Under the pieces are notes generated by a model. The model saw only the letters and a list, made by a program, of their open reading frames with translations. It was not told the origin of the DNA and ran no database searches. Both the position numbers and the translations under genes were made by a program. Positions 35,795-45,501 of a DNA stretch of 64,000 nucleotides are shown one piece after another (the stretch's first letter is position 1; each line of letters starts with the position of its first letter). The stretch is taken from NCBI GenBank assembly GCA_002245135.1, contig NGBS01001188.1, positions 1 through 64,000 of the forward strand, in the 5' to 3' direction. Origin of the DNA: Proteromonas lacertae (taxonomy: Eukaryota > Sar > Bigyra > Opalinata > Proteromonadidae).

Positions 35795-37056
35795 ATGGGT
35801 GGTTGTATTACGAAGGTATGATCCATTGTTGTTATGTTTAGGATAATTATTATAGTCCTATATTCACATATATACCTCCCAAAAACGTATATAAAATAGA
35901 AATTGATATTTTATCAAATAGAATAGCACAATATCTTATATAACATATGCTTCATGTACAAGTATCGGGTACATGCATATGAAAAATGAAAATCAGGATA
36001 GAGGAGGAGTTTCACTAAATCCAGGAGGAGGAGGCACCAGATTTGTTGCATTTGTGTTTGATGGTCATGGTGAATTTGGTAGTGCTGTAGTAGAATACGC
36101 ACTAGAAGAATTCCCAGAAATTTTACACAAACATATCCAGCTTAGTTCAGTTAGACCACAATTTTATTTGCCACAAAAAGAAGTAAGGCCTCGTGAAGAA
36201 TCGCATAGTAGCATGGGAGTATATTAACAAAATTATTAATTATACTTAGGATTATTCGTCACTTAGTCAGAAATATACAAACCAAGATAGTAGCTGTAGA
36301 TTAAGCAGTAAAATAACCAATTCAACTCATATTTTGCCACTTAATAGTAATTTAGTCAATCCTTTACAAACTACTAACATCTCTGTATTACCTGCAAAAC
36401 CAAGAGCATTATCAACTCAAACCTTATCAAACTCATATACAGTTTCACCATCCAACAAACAAGAAAATACAAAAAATAAAAGATTAGAGAAAAGTATAAG
36501 TATAGATAAAAGAAACAAAAGCAAAAAAAGTATTTTACATGAATCATCATCATCATCAGGAGCAGCAGCAGGAGGAGGAGGAGAACATATAAAATATAAA
36601 GAAAGTCATCGATATCTATCACTAGATCGAGTAGTTCATCAAAGCAGTGGGAAATATCTACGAAATGACTTTAACACTGCATTTGAAACAGGTTCAAATG
36701 GAAGAAATTACAACAATCACAATCTATCTCCATCAGATTCAGTGAATAATTTGAATAATAACATCAGTTGTAACAATGAATATATGTATAATAATAATAA
36801 TAATACAATCAATGGAGATATTTTATGTGAGATAATGAAACATAGTTTTTTAGATTTACATAATAATATGATAGAAAATAGCAATGAAAATTGTTCATTA
36901 GAAATGAGCGGTTGTACAGCTACTTCTATCATGATTGAAGGAAATACGTTAATAAGTAGTAATGTAGGTGATAGTCGTGCTTTGCTATGTAGGAGAAATA
37001 ATGAAAATAAATATTTTGGTGTTCAAATAACAACTGATCATCGAGTGAGTGTACCA

Positions 37057-37090
<34 letters not shown>

Positions 37091-37686
37091 AAGGATTTAT
37101 TGAAAATTCACATCGATTTCCATCAAATGAAGGAGATATTATTATTGAGGATTAAAAAAAATGATCATTCAATAATATCTCCTTCATTTGATGGAAATCG
37201 ATGTGAATTTTCAATAAATCCTTTATTGTCAAATGATTTATATATATATTTATTTATATTATAAAATAGAAAGAAAGAGCTCGAATAGAAGAATGTGGTG
37301 GTTGTGTTTTTAAAGCTCCACATAAAGGAATAAAAGGTGAAGATCGAATGTGGGTAAAAGATTGCTTATATCCCGGTTTAATGGTTAGTAGAAGTTTAGG
37401 TGATTCAATAGCTCATGAAATTGGTAATATCACAATGCCAGATACTGTCAAAATGGAATTGACAGTTAATGATGATATCATTATTATAGGAAGCGATGGA
37501 ATTTGGGATGTATTGGATAATGATCAAGTTATTGATATTATTAATACATTGAGGAGTGAAGGAAGTGATGTTAGTGTGTATTGTAAAGAATTATTGAAAT
37601 TTTGTTTAGAAGGATGGAAAATAAGGAACGCAAGTGATAATATTTATATTACCGTTGTTATGTTGCATCATAATCAACTTATTTAA
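35795..37686 (+). CDS. PP2C-family protein phosphatase (PPM)
   Basis: A Mg/Mn-dependent Ser/Thr phosphatase. The start MGGCITK carries an N-terminal glycine suited to myristoylation. The exons before 35925 are uncertain: either a tiny second exon or one long intron leads to STISYITYASCTSIGYMHMK. Motifs in order: NQDRGG, AFVFDGHGEFG (metal-binding aspartate), MSGCTATSIMIEG, ISSNVGDSRALLCRR, LMVSRSLGDSIAHEIG, IIIGSDGIWDVL and ASDNIYITVVML (last metal-site Asp). A low-complexity insertion of about 180 residues (Ser/Asn-rich, poly-Gly/Ala) lies between DGHG and SGCTA. Introns are 36219-36249 (31 nt) and 37045-37269 (225 nt). The latter is unusually long and carries a perfect inverted repeat. The product is about 480 residues. 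Confidence 0.85.
37087..37227. repeat. Perfect 57-bp inverted repeat inside a PP2C intron
   Basis: Left arm 37087-37143 and right arm 37171-37227 are exact reverse complements, with a 27-base A-rich loop between them. It sits in the only long intron of the PP2C gene (37045-37269) and is flanked by an (AT)n run on the left and another A/T run on the right. The transcript would fold into a long hairpin that brings the splice sites together. Confidence 0.95.
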
Positions 37687-37815
37687 TATCATTTTGTTGT
37701 CATTGTTGTTGTAATTGTGTTTTTTAGGATATTTTAACCAATAATAGCTTGAATTCCTATTTCTAAGGCTTGAAACCGTTTTATTTTATAATCTTAAAAT
37801 AGAGAGATTGGTGAA

Positions 37816-37905
37816 ATGTTTTTACATACTGGCCATGTAAAGCATCAAGCCTTAGCAACTATTCCTTCAGAATTCATCAAAGATACTATAGATCGTCAAG
37901 ATTAG
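37816..37905 (+). CDS. Possible 29-residue ORF or terminal exon
   Basis: ATG to TAG encodes MFLHTGHVKHQALATIPSEF plus nine more residues. It follows an intron-like AAAATAG and a GGCTTGA promoter-like word, so it could be a short gene or the last exon of one. I do not recognise it and see no supporting homology. Confidence 0.2.
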   Translation: MFLHTGHVKHQALATIPSEFIKDTIDRQD

Positions 37906-37970
37906 TATATTCCATAGCTTTATACTTAATAATGTAGTTATGATGCTAGAAGTAGATTAAATTACGAGAC

Positions 37971-38653
37971 ATGGCTAAAAAGAAAATGTCAAACAGAAGG
38001 AAAGAGAGTATAAATAATTCAGATAATTCTGTTAATAGTATCTTCCTCAAATTCGTAAAATAGAAGAACTAAATAAAAAAACTAATGAAACCAATTAGTC
38101 CAATATGTTCTCGTCCATCCACAACAACAGGAACAACCAGAAGAATCAAATTTCAACCAGTTCCACCATCCTATTCTCCAATGAAAACAACTCGATTTTT
38201 TGAAGTTGAAAAACAAGATGATATAAATCCAATACCTATGATCAATGAAGGAGATCATTTACCGCCAGCAGCTGCGTGGATGATTCCTCGTAAAACACCA
38301 ACAATCAGTAAAAAATATTCATATGAAAAATTCAATTATAAAATAAACAATCATTTAATTCCAGCAAATAAAACTAAAACTATGAACAATGTTCAAACAG
38401 ATTATAGAAAGAATTTATATGAAAGTCAATATGATGATGAAGCTGATGAAAGATTGATATTACAAATGAGAAAAGAAGAAATAGAATGTGAAATGAGATT
38501 GTTGAATAATCAAATAGAAGAATTGAATTTGAAGAAAAGAAATAGATCCACACAAAGAGAAGTATATTTTTGTTTTATTTATTTATTTATTAGTTTAATG
38601 AAACTCATAGAAAACCAGAAAGAAGATCTCCTTATATAAATACAATGTTTTAG
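37971..38653 (+). CDS. Hypothetical short coiled-coil protein
   Basis: Exons 37971-38037, 38064-38561 and 38594-38653, with introns of 26 and 32 nt. The first exon gives MAKKKMSNRRKESINNSDNS. The second starts EELNKK and enters the frame LMKPISPICSRPSTTTGTT only if one A is dropped from a run of seven near 38077, a likely homopolymer error. The middle is Pro/Ser-rich and contains PAAAWMIPRKTPTISKKYSY. Residues near the end form a charged helix (DERLILQMRKEEIECEMRLL). The last exon gives FNETHRKPERRSPYINTMF. The product has about 207 residues, with no signal peptide or membrane helix. I do not recognise the family. Confidence 0.55.
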
Positions 38654-38794
38654 TTCATTATTAATAAAATGAATTTGTAATTTATTAAATATAATATATA
38701 TATATATTTATGATTTGTTTATTTAAATAATGAAAAGAATTATAAAAAGAAATGTATATATAATTTATATATTATTATTATTTATACTGTTATC

Positions 38795-39269
38795 TTAAAT
38801 ACTCTCTACTTTTGGATTTAATATTTTTGGATTATTTACACTAAGAATAGTTTTACTTTCACTTCTATAATCATATGCGCAATCATGCTTATCAAAATCT
38901 CGATGTTCATTACAATATATATTTCCACATTTACATTTAAAACCTAGATATCCAACCTTTTTATGACATTTTTCACATCTTGTTTTTATGCTTTGTTTTT
39001 CTTTCTCGCTTTCAGTATTTTTATTATCCTTAGACGTTTCAGGTTTGAATTCACTATGTGCTTCTAACAAAATTTATACATATAATGAAATACTTAAATA
39101 TTCATTATAACAAACAGAACAATAGTTCATTTTACTTGGATCACTATTTATAATAGAATAAATATATGTCTTACCCGAAAAAGTTACACTTTTCATTCAA
39201 ACATTTCACAGGAACAGCAACTACCTTTGCTTTATCTTCTATTGGGGCTTTATTAGATTCAGTTGACAT
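38795..39269 (-). CDS. A20/AN1 zinc-finger protein (stress-associated protein type)
   Basis: Exons 39269-39175, 39143-39094 and 39063-38795 on the minus strand, with introns of 31 and 30 nt that join in frame; 137 residues. The N-terminal A20-type finger is VKCLNEKCNFFG...MNYCSVCYNEY (CxxxxC ... CxxC). The C-terminal AN1-type finger is RCEKCHKKVGYLGFKCKCGN followed by IYCNEHRDFDKHDC, with the usual C2-C2-C-HxC order of ligands. The linker is short and charged. Proteins with this domain order (ZFAND5/6, plant SAPs) bind ubiquitin and act in stress responses and proteasome delivery; that role is inferred by family. An AAACGAA word (TTCGTTT on the coding strand) lies about 70 bp upstream at 39338-39344. 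Confidence 0.85.
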
Positions 39270-39631
39270 TTTGTATATAATAAAAAGTGATATAAAAATG
39301 TTATCGAAGTAAAAAACAAAAAAATCACTTTGGAGCGAAACGAATATATTTTAAAATTTTGATCAGTTATACAACACTTTTAAGATATTACCATAAAAAT
39401 GGTTATTACTTACAGAGTAACAACTATAATTGTTGTATAGATTAAATAAATATGATTGGCTTATTTGCTACTCACTTCTTGTAGGTATTTCAACTAATAT
39501 TATGAATGTTTGCATAATTGAATGAAGTAATATACCATTTTTAAATAAAAATAACATCTTCATATATCTCAAAAATAAAAATTAAAAAAAATCGAGCTTG
39601 AAGGTTTGATAAGTTTATTTCTGATTTTAGT
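39270..39631. other. Divergent intergenic promoter region
   Basis: An A/T-rich region between the A20/AN1 gene and LSM1. It contains the TTCGTTT-type word (39338-39344, minus strand) and AGCTTGA at 39595-39601 (plus strand). No ORF is seen. Confidence 0.5.
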
Positions 39632-40081
39632 ATGGAAGGACTGCCTCCTGTCACTTGCATTGGTTCTCTAGCAGAACAATTGAATAGTATTTATGTAATA
39701 GTGATATTTGTGTAGAAAGAGTAATTGTTGTTTTGAAAGATGGAAGACATATTGTTGGAATAATGAGAAATTTTGACCAATATAGTATAAATTAATTGAA
39801 TATATTTATAATTAGGTAATATTACTATCGAAGATGCTTATGAAAGAAGATACGCCGATAATTATTATGGAGACTCTCCAGCTGGGATTTATATTCTTAG
39901 AGGTGAAAATATTGTATTAGTAGGAGAATTAGTATTTTGATGAAATATAATTTGTTAGGATGAAGAAATAGAAGCTCACCATCCAGTATTGACTCGTTTG
40001 ACAGGCAATTCAATACTAGATTATCAAGCTAATATGTGTGCTCCTGATTATCCAGTAGGTTGGAAGATAGAAGATGATTAA
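39632..40081 (+). CDS. LSM1: U6 snRNA-associated Sm-like protein LSm1
   Basis: A subunit of the cytoplasmic Lsm1-7 ring that binds oligoadenylated mRNA 3' ends and promotes decapping. Exons 39632-39686, 39716-39784, 39816-39931 and 39959-40081, with introns of 29, 31 and 27 nt, encode 120 residues. The Sm1 motif is KRVIVVLKDGRHIVGIMRNFDQYSN and the Sm2 motif is PAGIYILRGENIVLVGEL, both typical. EDAYERRYADNYYGDSPAG matches the LSm1-specific insertion (ERIxVGxxYGDIPRG). The C-terminal tail after the Sm fold ends WKIEDD. No frame breaks. Confidence 0.9.
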
Positions 40082-40264
40082 TTATTCTAATTTACCTTTA
40101 GTTGTTTGTTTTCAAGTTATCAATCTGCATAAATGAGATGTAAATATTATAATTAATAACAAATAATAGTAATATGTATTCTCAATCAAGAGAAAATTGA
40201 AATACAAGTAAAGACAAGTGTATTTGTTTGTATTTTATTCATTTCTCTAAAAAGTCTTCTATCG

Positions 40265-41476
40265 ATGAATTTTTTGAATAAAATACATTTAAATCAATTA
40301 ATTAAATGCAGAAGTACCAGAATTACTGTTTGCTCGTTTCATTCATTCAATAATTCAAATAGAATGTTGAAAAGACCAGTTTTAAATATGTTACAGAAAA
40401 GAAGTATGAGTTTTTTAGAAGGTGGTCAATTTTTTAAATCCAAAGCAGACAGAAACATGTTTATCTTTTATTCAACTGCAGGTGTACTGATATTAGCATC
40501 TATCAGTTGTATTGCTACATGGTCAAGAAAAGTATGAATTATGTATTATTATATGATATAGCAAAATCCAGTATATGAACAGAGTTTCACCAGTATTGGA
40601 TCTCATCCAGAAATAGCCAAACGTTTAGGCACTCCTCTATTTCGTAATAGTAGAACCAAAGGTGGAGATGTGATGGGAATATGTGAATATGAATATGTAA
40701 TAAAAGGTCCATTTGGAAATGCTGTAGTAAAAGTAGAAGGTAAAAAAGATAAAGATACAAATACATGGTCAATTACTAACCAAGTAGTAGAATTTAAAGA
40801 AACAAATGAAGCTTATTTATTATATGAAAATGGTAAGAAATTATTTATCGAAGAAGTAGAAGAAGATATTAATGGTGAAATACCTAAACAAAATCAACCA
40901 ATTAGAATTGAAGATATTCCTGAAAGAGAAGTATATTATTTATATTTTATTTAATATTTTTAAAATAGAGACCTGTCATAGTATTAAATGGTAAAAATTC
41001 AGATGGTAAAGAAATACTCCAACAAGGAAAATCTGTTACTTTAGATGAAAGTCCTTGGTATTATAAAGTAGGAATAATGTTATTGATGGGTATTACTGTT
41101 GGTTTGATTAGTGGAAGGTGTTTTGTCCATTTTCAGAATTTGAAATTCAGAAATAGCACATTAGTGAAAAATGCATTGGTTAAAGTGACTAATAATAAGA
41201 GAGTATGTGATATTATTGGTCAGCCAGTATATATACTGCTATATAAACTATTGTATATAGATCAAACTGAAAGGTAAGAGTGATGGTGTATTAAAGAAGG
41301 AATATGGAAAATTAACTCAAATGATTCAAGGCCCAAAAGGAGTTGGTCAAATTCATTTACAAGCTATTCCTTTTAGAACGAAACAAGATCAGAGTAATGT
41401 TTGGAGGATTACTGATTTATATGTAAGTTTTGAAGGTAGAAACAATGTTAAAATTGATTGTAGCGATGATTTTTAA
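40265..41476 (+). CDS. Mitochondrial protein with two tandem COA1-like domains
   Basis: Exons 40265-40531, 40562-40930, 40969-41226 and 41261-41476, with introns of 30, 38 and 34 nt, all in phase 0; about 369 residues. The N-terminus is rich in Arg, Asn and Ser with few acidic residues, fitting a mitochondrial targeting sequence. It is followed by a helix (MFIFYSTAGVLILASISCIA). Domain 1 reads SHPEIAKRLGTPL, VIKGPFGNAVVKVEG, WSITNQVVEF. Domain 2, after a second helix (GIMLLMGITVGLISG), reads NNKRVCDIIGQP, MIQGPKGVGQIHLQA, VWRITDLYVSF. Both fit the COA1/Tim21-like pattern (LGxPI, GPxGxG, W.i..L.v.f). COA1 proteins assist cytochrome c oxidase assembly in the inner membrane and normally have a single domain. 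The tandem fusion is unusual. Confidence 0.7.
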
Positions 41477-41582
41477 ATTATAATTCCTTCTATCCTGTTT
41501 ATATGAGCTGCATTTTCATTTTCTAAAAATTAATCAAAAAATATATTCGTTTTAGATTTTTATTTGTGTTTATTTTTGATTA

Positions 41583-44331
41583 ATGGAGGATTCAATCGAC
41601 AATTTGAGTGGTATAGAAAATGTATGGTTATAGAAATATATCATCTTGTTAATACCTTGTAGGTTAATATATCGTTGACTGATAACTCGTTTGAAGATCC
41701 TGTTTTAGTGGCTGTAACATCACCAGATCCTGTAGATACTTCGAATAATATAGATACTATGAGAAGAGGATCTATTGCTTATGAAGAATCACATCATACT
41801 CCAGTCTATTGGTGGGGTAAGATACCAGATGGTTTAGGTGAAATAAAAAATAAACCTACAATAGTCTCAGAATTTGACAACAAAATAATTGTTCAAGTTT
41901 CAGCAAGAGCTCAAAATGCCTTATTTTTATCAGATACAGGTGATGTGTATATGTGTGGTGAAGGATTCACTGATGAAAAGTCATATGAAAAACCTCAGTT
42001 ACTAAATTCATTTATATTAGAAAAAGCATTAAAAGGAATAAGAATCAATTATGTTTGTTGTGGAATGAGTCATGCATTAGCATTAAGTGAAGATGGAAAA
42101 GTATACAGTTGGGGAAACAACAATAATGGAGAACTAGGACATGGGAATAGTAACAATATAAACAGTAACAAACCGGAAATCATCAAAGGATTATTAAAGC
42201 ACACAATACGAAGAATTGGTTGTGGTGCTGAATTTTCAATAGCTATTAGTGATCGTGGTTATGTTTACAGTTGGGGAAATGGTAAATATGGTGTATTAGG
42301 TCATGGAAATGAATTGAATAAATACAGTCCATGTGAAATAAGTGGTTTTCATGTTTTATTACCATGTATGATAAGCTGTGGTTGGTCATTTACTGTATTA
42401 GTTGATGGAAGTGGTAATGTTTATACATGGGGTAGAGGAAGTGAAGGACAATGTGGAAATGGTGATTTGAATAATAATTTAACTCCTAAATATATTGATT
42501 TATTATATAGTAAAGAAAGTAGTCAAAATATAATTGGAGTTGCTTGTGGTTATTTCCACTGTTTAGCTTTGAATGGTGAAGGTGCTGTGTTTAGTTGGGG
42601 ATTAGGAAATAACGGTCAATTAGGTCTAGATTTCTTAAGTGATTTAGAATGTAACAGTAATGACTTTTATCATCCTTTACCAACCAGAATAAAACTGGAT
42701 AAAGAGATAAAAATGATTTCAGCAGGAAGTTTTCATTCAATGTTTGTAAGTAAAGACAATGATGTTTACTTATGTGGTAAAAATGATAATAAACAGTTGA
42801 TATATAATAACAATAACGATATTATATGGACACCTGAAAAATTGAAATTGAATGAATGTCTAAGTGAAGAAGAATTAACAGAAATGGAAAATCTTTCAAT
42901 ATCAAATGTTAGTTCTGGTTTAGAATATAATATATTAATAACTAAAAGAAAAGATGATATTGAGGAATTAAACAATAATAGCAATAGTAATATACCACGA
43001 CAAAGAACTTTTAGTGATATTTTATCAGCTTCTAATAATATCAACTATGCAATGATGAAATTACCATCTTTAAGAGCAATAAAGAAACAATATTTATTAT
43101 ATAGTCAAATTCCATTGAAGAATAATCCATTTACAAAAAATACAGAATCAGATACTACTGCTACCACTAATAATAATAAAAATAATACTTTGAATCAAAT
43201 GGAAATAGATTATAATATGTGGAAAGAGATTATTGAATATTGGAGTATTAAAAAGAATGATAAAAAAGTAAAACAACTTTTTACAAAAGGAATTCCAGCA
43301 CAGTATATATATAATGATAATAATATATTTATATGTTTATAGTTTAAGAAGTATGGTATATCCAATCGTTATAGGAAATCATTTACAAATTACACCATCA
43401 TTGTATGAAATGTTAAAAGAAAGATTAGAAACAAGCCGAAGGCTTGAATCATTACTGAATAAAATGAAAAAAGGTAATAATAATGATGTTAATTTAGATA
43501 TTGATATTGATGTTGATGAAGAAAAAAGTGGAGATTTTACTTCAAATGATGAATATAACAGCAGATCTTATAATAAATCAAGTATTTCATTTGTTTCTGA
43601 CGATTCTATCAGATTAATTCGTTCAGATTTGCCTAGGACATTTCCCTATTTATCTTATTTTGGTGATAATCAACCATTATACAATCAAATGAAAGAAATG
43701 TTGGAAATATTTGTATGTTATAGACCTGATATTGGATATGTTCAAGGAATGAGTTATATTGCTGGAATGTTATGTTTATACTGTCTAAATGATAATTATA
43801 TATTATTCCAATGTTTTAGTAACTTGTTATTAAATCGACATATGTTTGGTTTTTTGAGATTAGAAAGTAAAATATTAGAATATTATTGGGACGCTTTTAA
43901 AATAGCATTAAAGAATAAGAATAAAGCTTTAAGTGAACATTTAGAGAAGATAGATCTTAGTCCTGGTATGTATTTGTTACAGTGGATGGAGACTTTATTC
44001 TTACAGTGTTTACCATTCGAATTAGCTTGTAGATTATTTGATGGGTATATTTATGAAGGAACTAGTTATTTATATAAAGCTGCTTTGTGTATTTTGGAGT
44101 TATTAAGTTCAGAATTGATTGATCAACCATTAGAGTATATTTTAATTGTATATTTATAGTGTATGTGCTCAAATATTGACAAGTTCTCCTGGAACATTTG
44201 AAATATGGAGTAAATATGTGAATGAAGATAATTTAATTCCAAAAATAATGAAATGTTCACTTCCTAATAGCGTAAATCAAATGTTGGATAGCCTTTGTCA
44301 AGATGTGTATGTGTTTAAGGAAAGTGAGTAG
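41583..44331 (+). CDS. RCC1-TBC fusion protein (putative Rab GAP)
   Basis: Exons 41583-41621, 41663-43302, 43343-44135 and 44161-44331, with introns of 41, 40 and 25 nt; about 880 residues. The first half is an RCC1-type beta-propeller with repeats VYSWGNNNNGELGHG, VYSWGNGKYGVLGHG, VYTWGRGSEGQCGNG and VFSWGLGNNGQLG. The second half is a TBC domain: GIPAHLRSMVYPIVIGN spans the intron-3 junction. It is followed by RSDLPRTFPYLSYF (the R of the arginine finger motif; the usual IxxDxxRT reads LIRSDLPRT) and YRPDIGYVQGMSYIAGML (the glutamine finger YVQGM). Both catalytic fingers look present, so Rab GTPase activation is likely. The propeller may target it to membranes. No frame breaks. Confidence 0.85.
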
Positions 44332-44444
44332 AATTTGTTTATAATTAATTCCTATTATACTTTTAATCATTCATTTTTTTGATTTTTAGGATTTTATTTC
44401 AAACCAAATGCTTGTTCAAAATAGTTTTATATTAATTGAAAAAT

Positions 44445-45259
44445 ATGTCTATTAAAGACTACAATGAGCAAATAAACAGTATAATTCAAATCTATAATGC
44501 AATATAGAATTAACTTCTAGAAATGGTGAGAGTTGGACTTCAATACTGTCTGAAAAAGAAGAAGAAGAAGATAATGCTCATTTGTATTACTGTTTGATTA
44601 TTTATATGAATATAAATAGATTAGACACATTATATTCAAAGAAATATGTATAATTTATAGTTTTAGTGACTAGACTTGTACAGACATTCTTAATGTAAAT
44701 CCTTTAAATTATTCGTCGAATGTAGTAAGATGTAATAATTGTAAAAGAGTAGTTCATGTATATTCACAAATATCAAGTTCTGTATAGATATTATCTGCTA
44801 AAACTCATATGATGAATTGCCAAAACAATCAAGCATCAAAACCACATAATGTAGTGTATAGTTCATTATTTTAAATATTATTAATTGAATAGAAAAGAAA
44901 CAATAAGGAAAGAAATAGACTATATTCCAGATTCATCTATTGATCCATTGATTAATCCATTTTTAAATGATTTCAAAGAAAAATTAGAACAACCTAAGAA
45001 ATATGAAACATCATTTGATTCAAATAATTCTGTAAAATATGAAATTAGATCAGGCGAATAATCACAGTCAACAGATATATTATTTACTGTAAGTTTTTAT
45101 AATTATTCCATTTTTATAATGATATATAGAAAAGCTGAAAGTTCAATTAATGTAGATTCTTTTTTGACTAAGCCAGATGTAATTAATTCAAATACAAATA
45201 GTAGAGTTGTTACACAACGTAGATCTCAACAAAACTACAGAAATGTGACTCCTTTTTAA
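44445..45259 (+). CDS. Small C2HC zinc-finger protein, Sgf11/ATXN7-like (tentative)
   Basis: Several tiny exons can be read through introns of about 26-37 nt: MSIKDYNEQIN, then KLTSRNGESWTSILSEKEEE, then TCTDILNVNPLNYSSNVVRC. These are followed by ILSAKTHMMNCQNNQASKPH, KETIRKEIDYIPDSSIDPLI and a Ser/Asn/Arg-rich tail ending RNVTPF. The only recognisable element is VVRCNNCKRVVHILSAKTHMMNC, with CxxC...H...C spacing. This resembles the short zinc finger of SAGA deubiquitinase-module proteins (Sgf11/ATXN7L3 or ATXN7). An extra G near 45054 (TCAGGCGAATAATC) seems to break the frame before the last exon. If the assignment is right it would act in chromatin; otherwise it is an unknown zinc-finger protein. 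Confidence 0.45.
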
Positions 45260-45501
45260 ATAATATAAAAATATTCTTCTTTTTGTGATTAAGAAATTAT
45301 TTTTATATTTATTATCACATAATGAAATAATTCTTCTTTAAATCAAGTGACTGGATGTGAGTCTCATTCATTATCGTAAATTACACCACCAACTTTCTTT
45401 GTCCAGTCCTTGTAGAACACATATCATTTGTGTAATGAGACTGATACAATATTTTTTATTTTCAAGACCAGAAAACCGAAAATCCAACATAACATTTTTA
45501 A

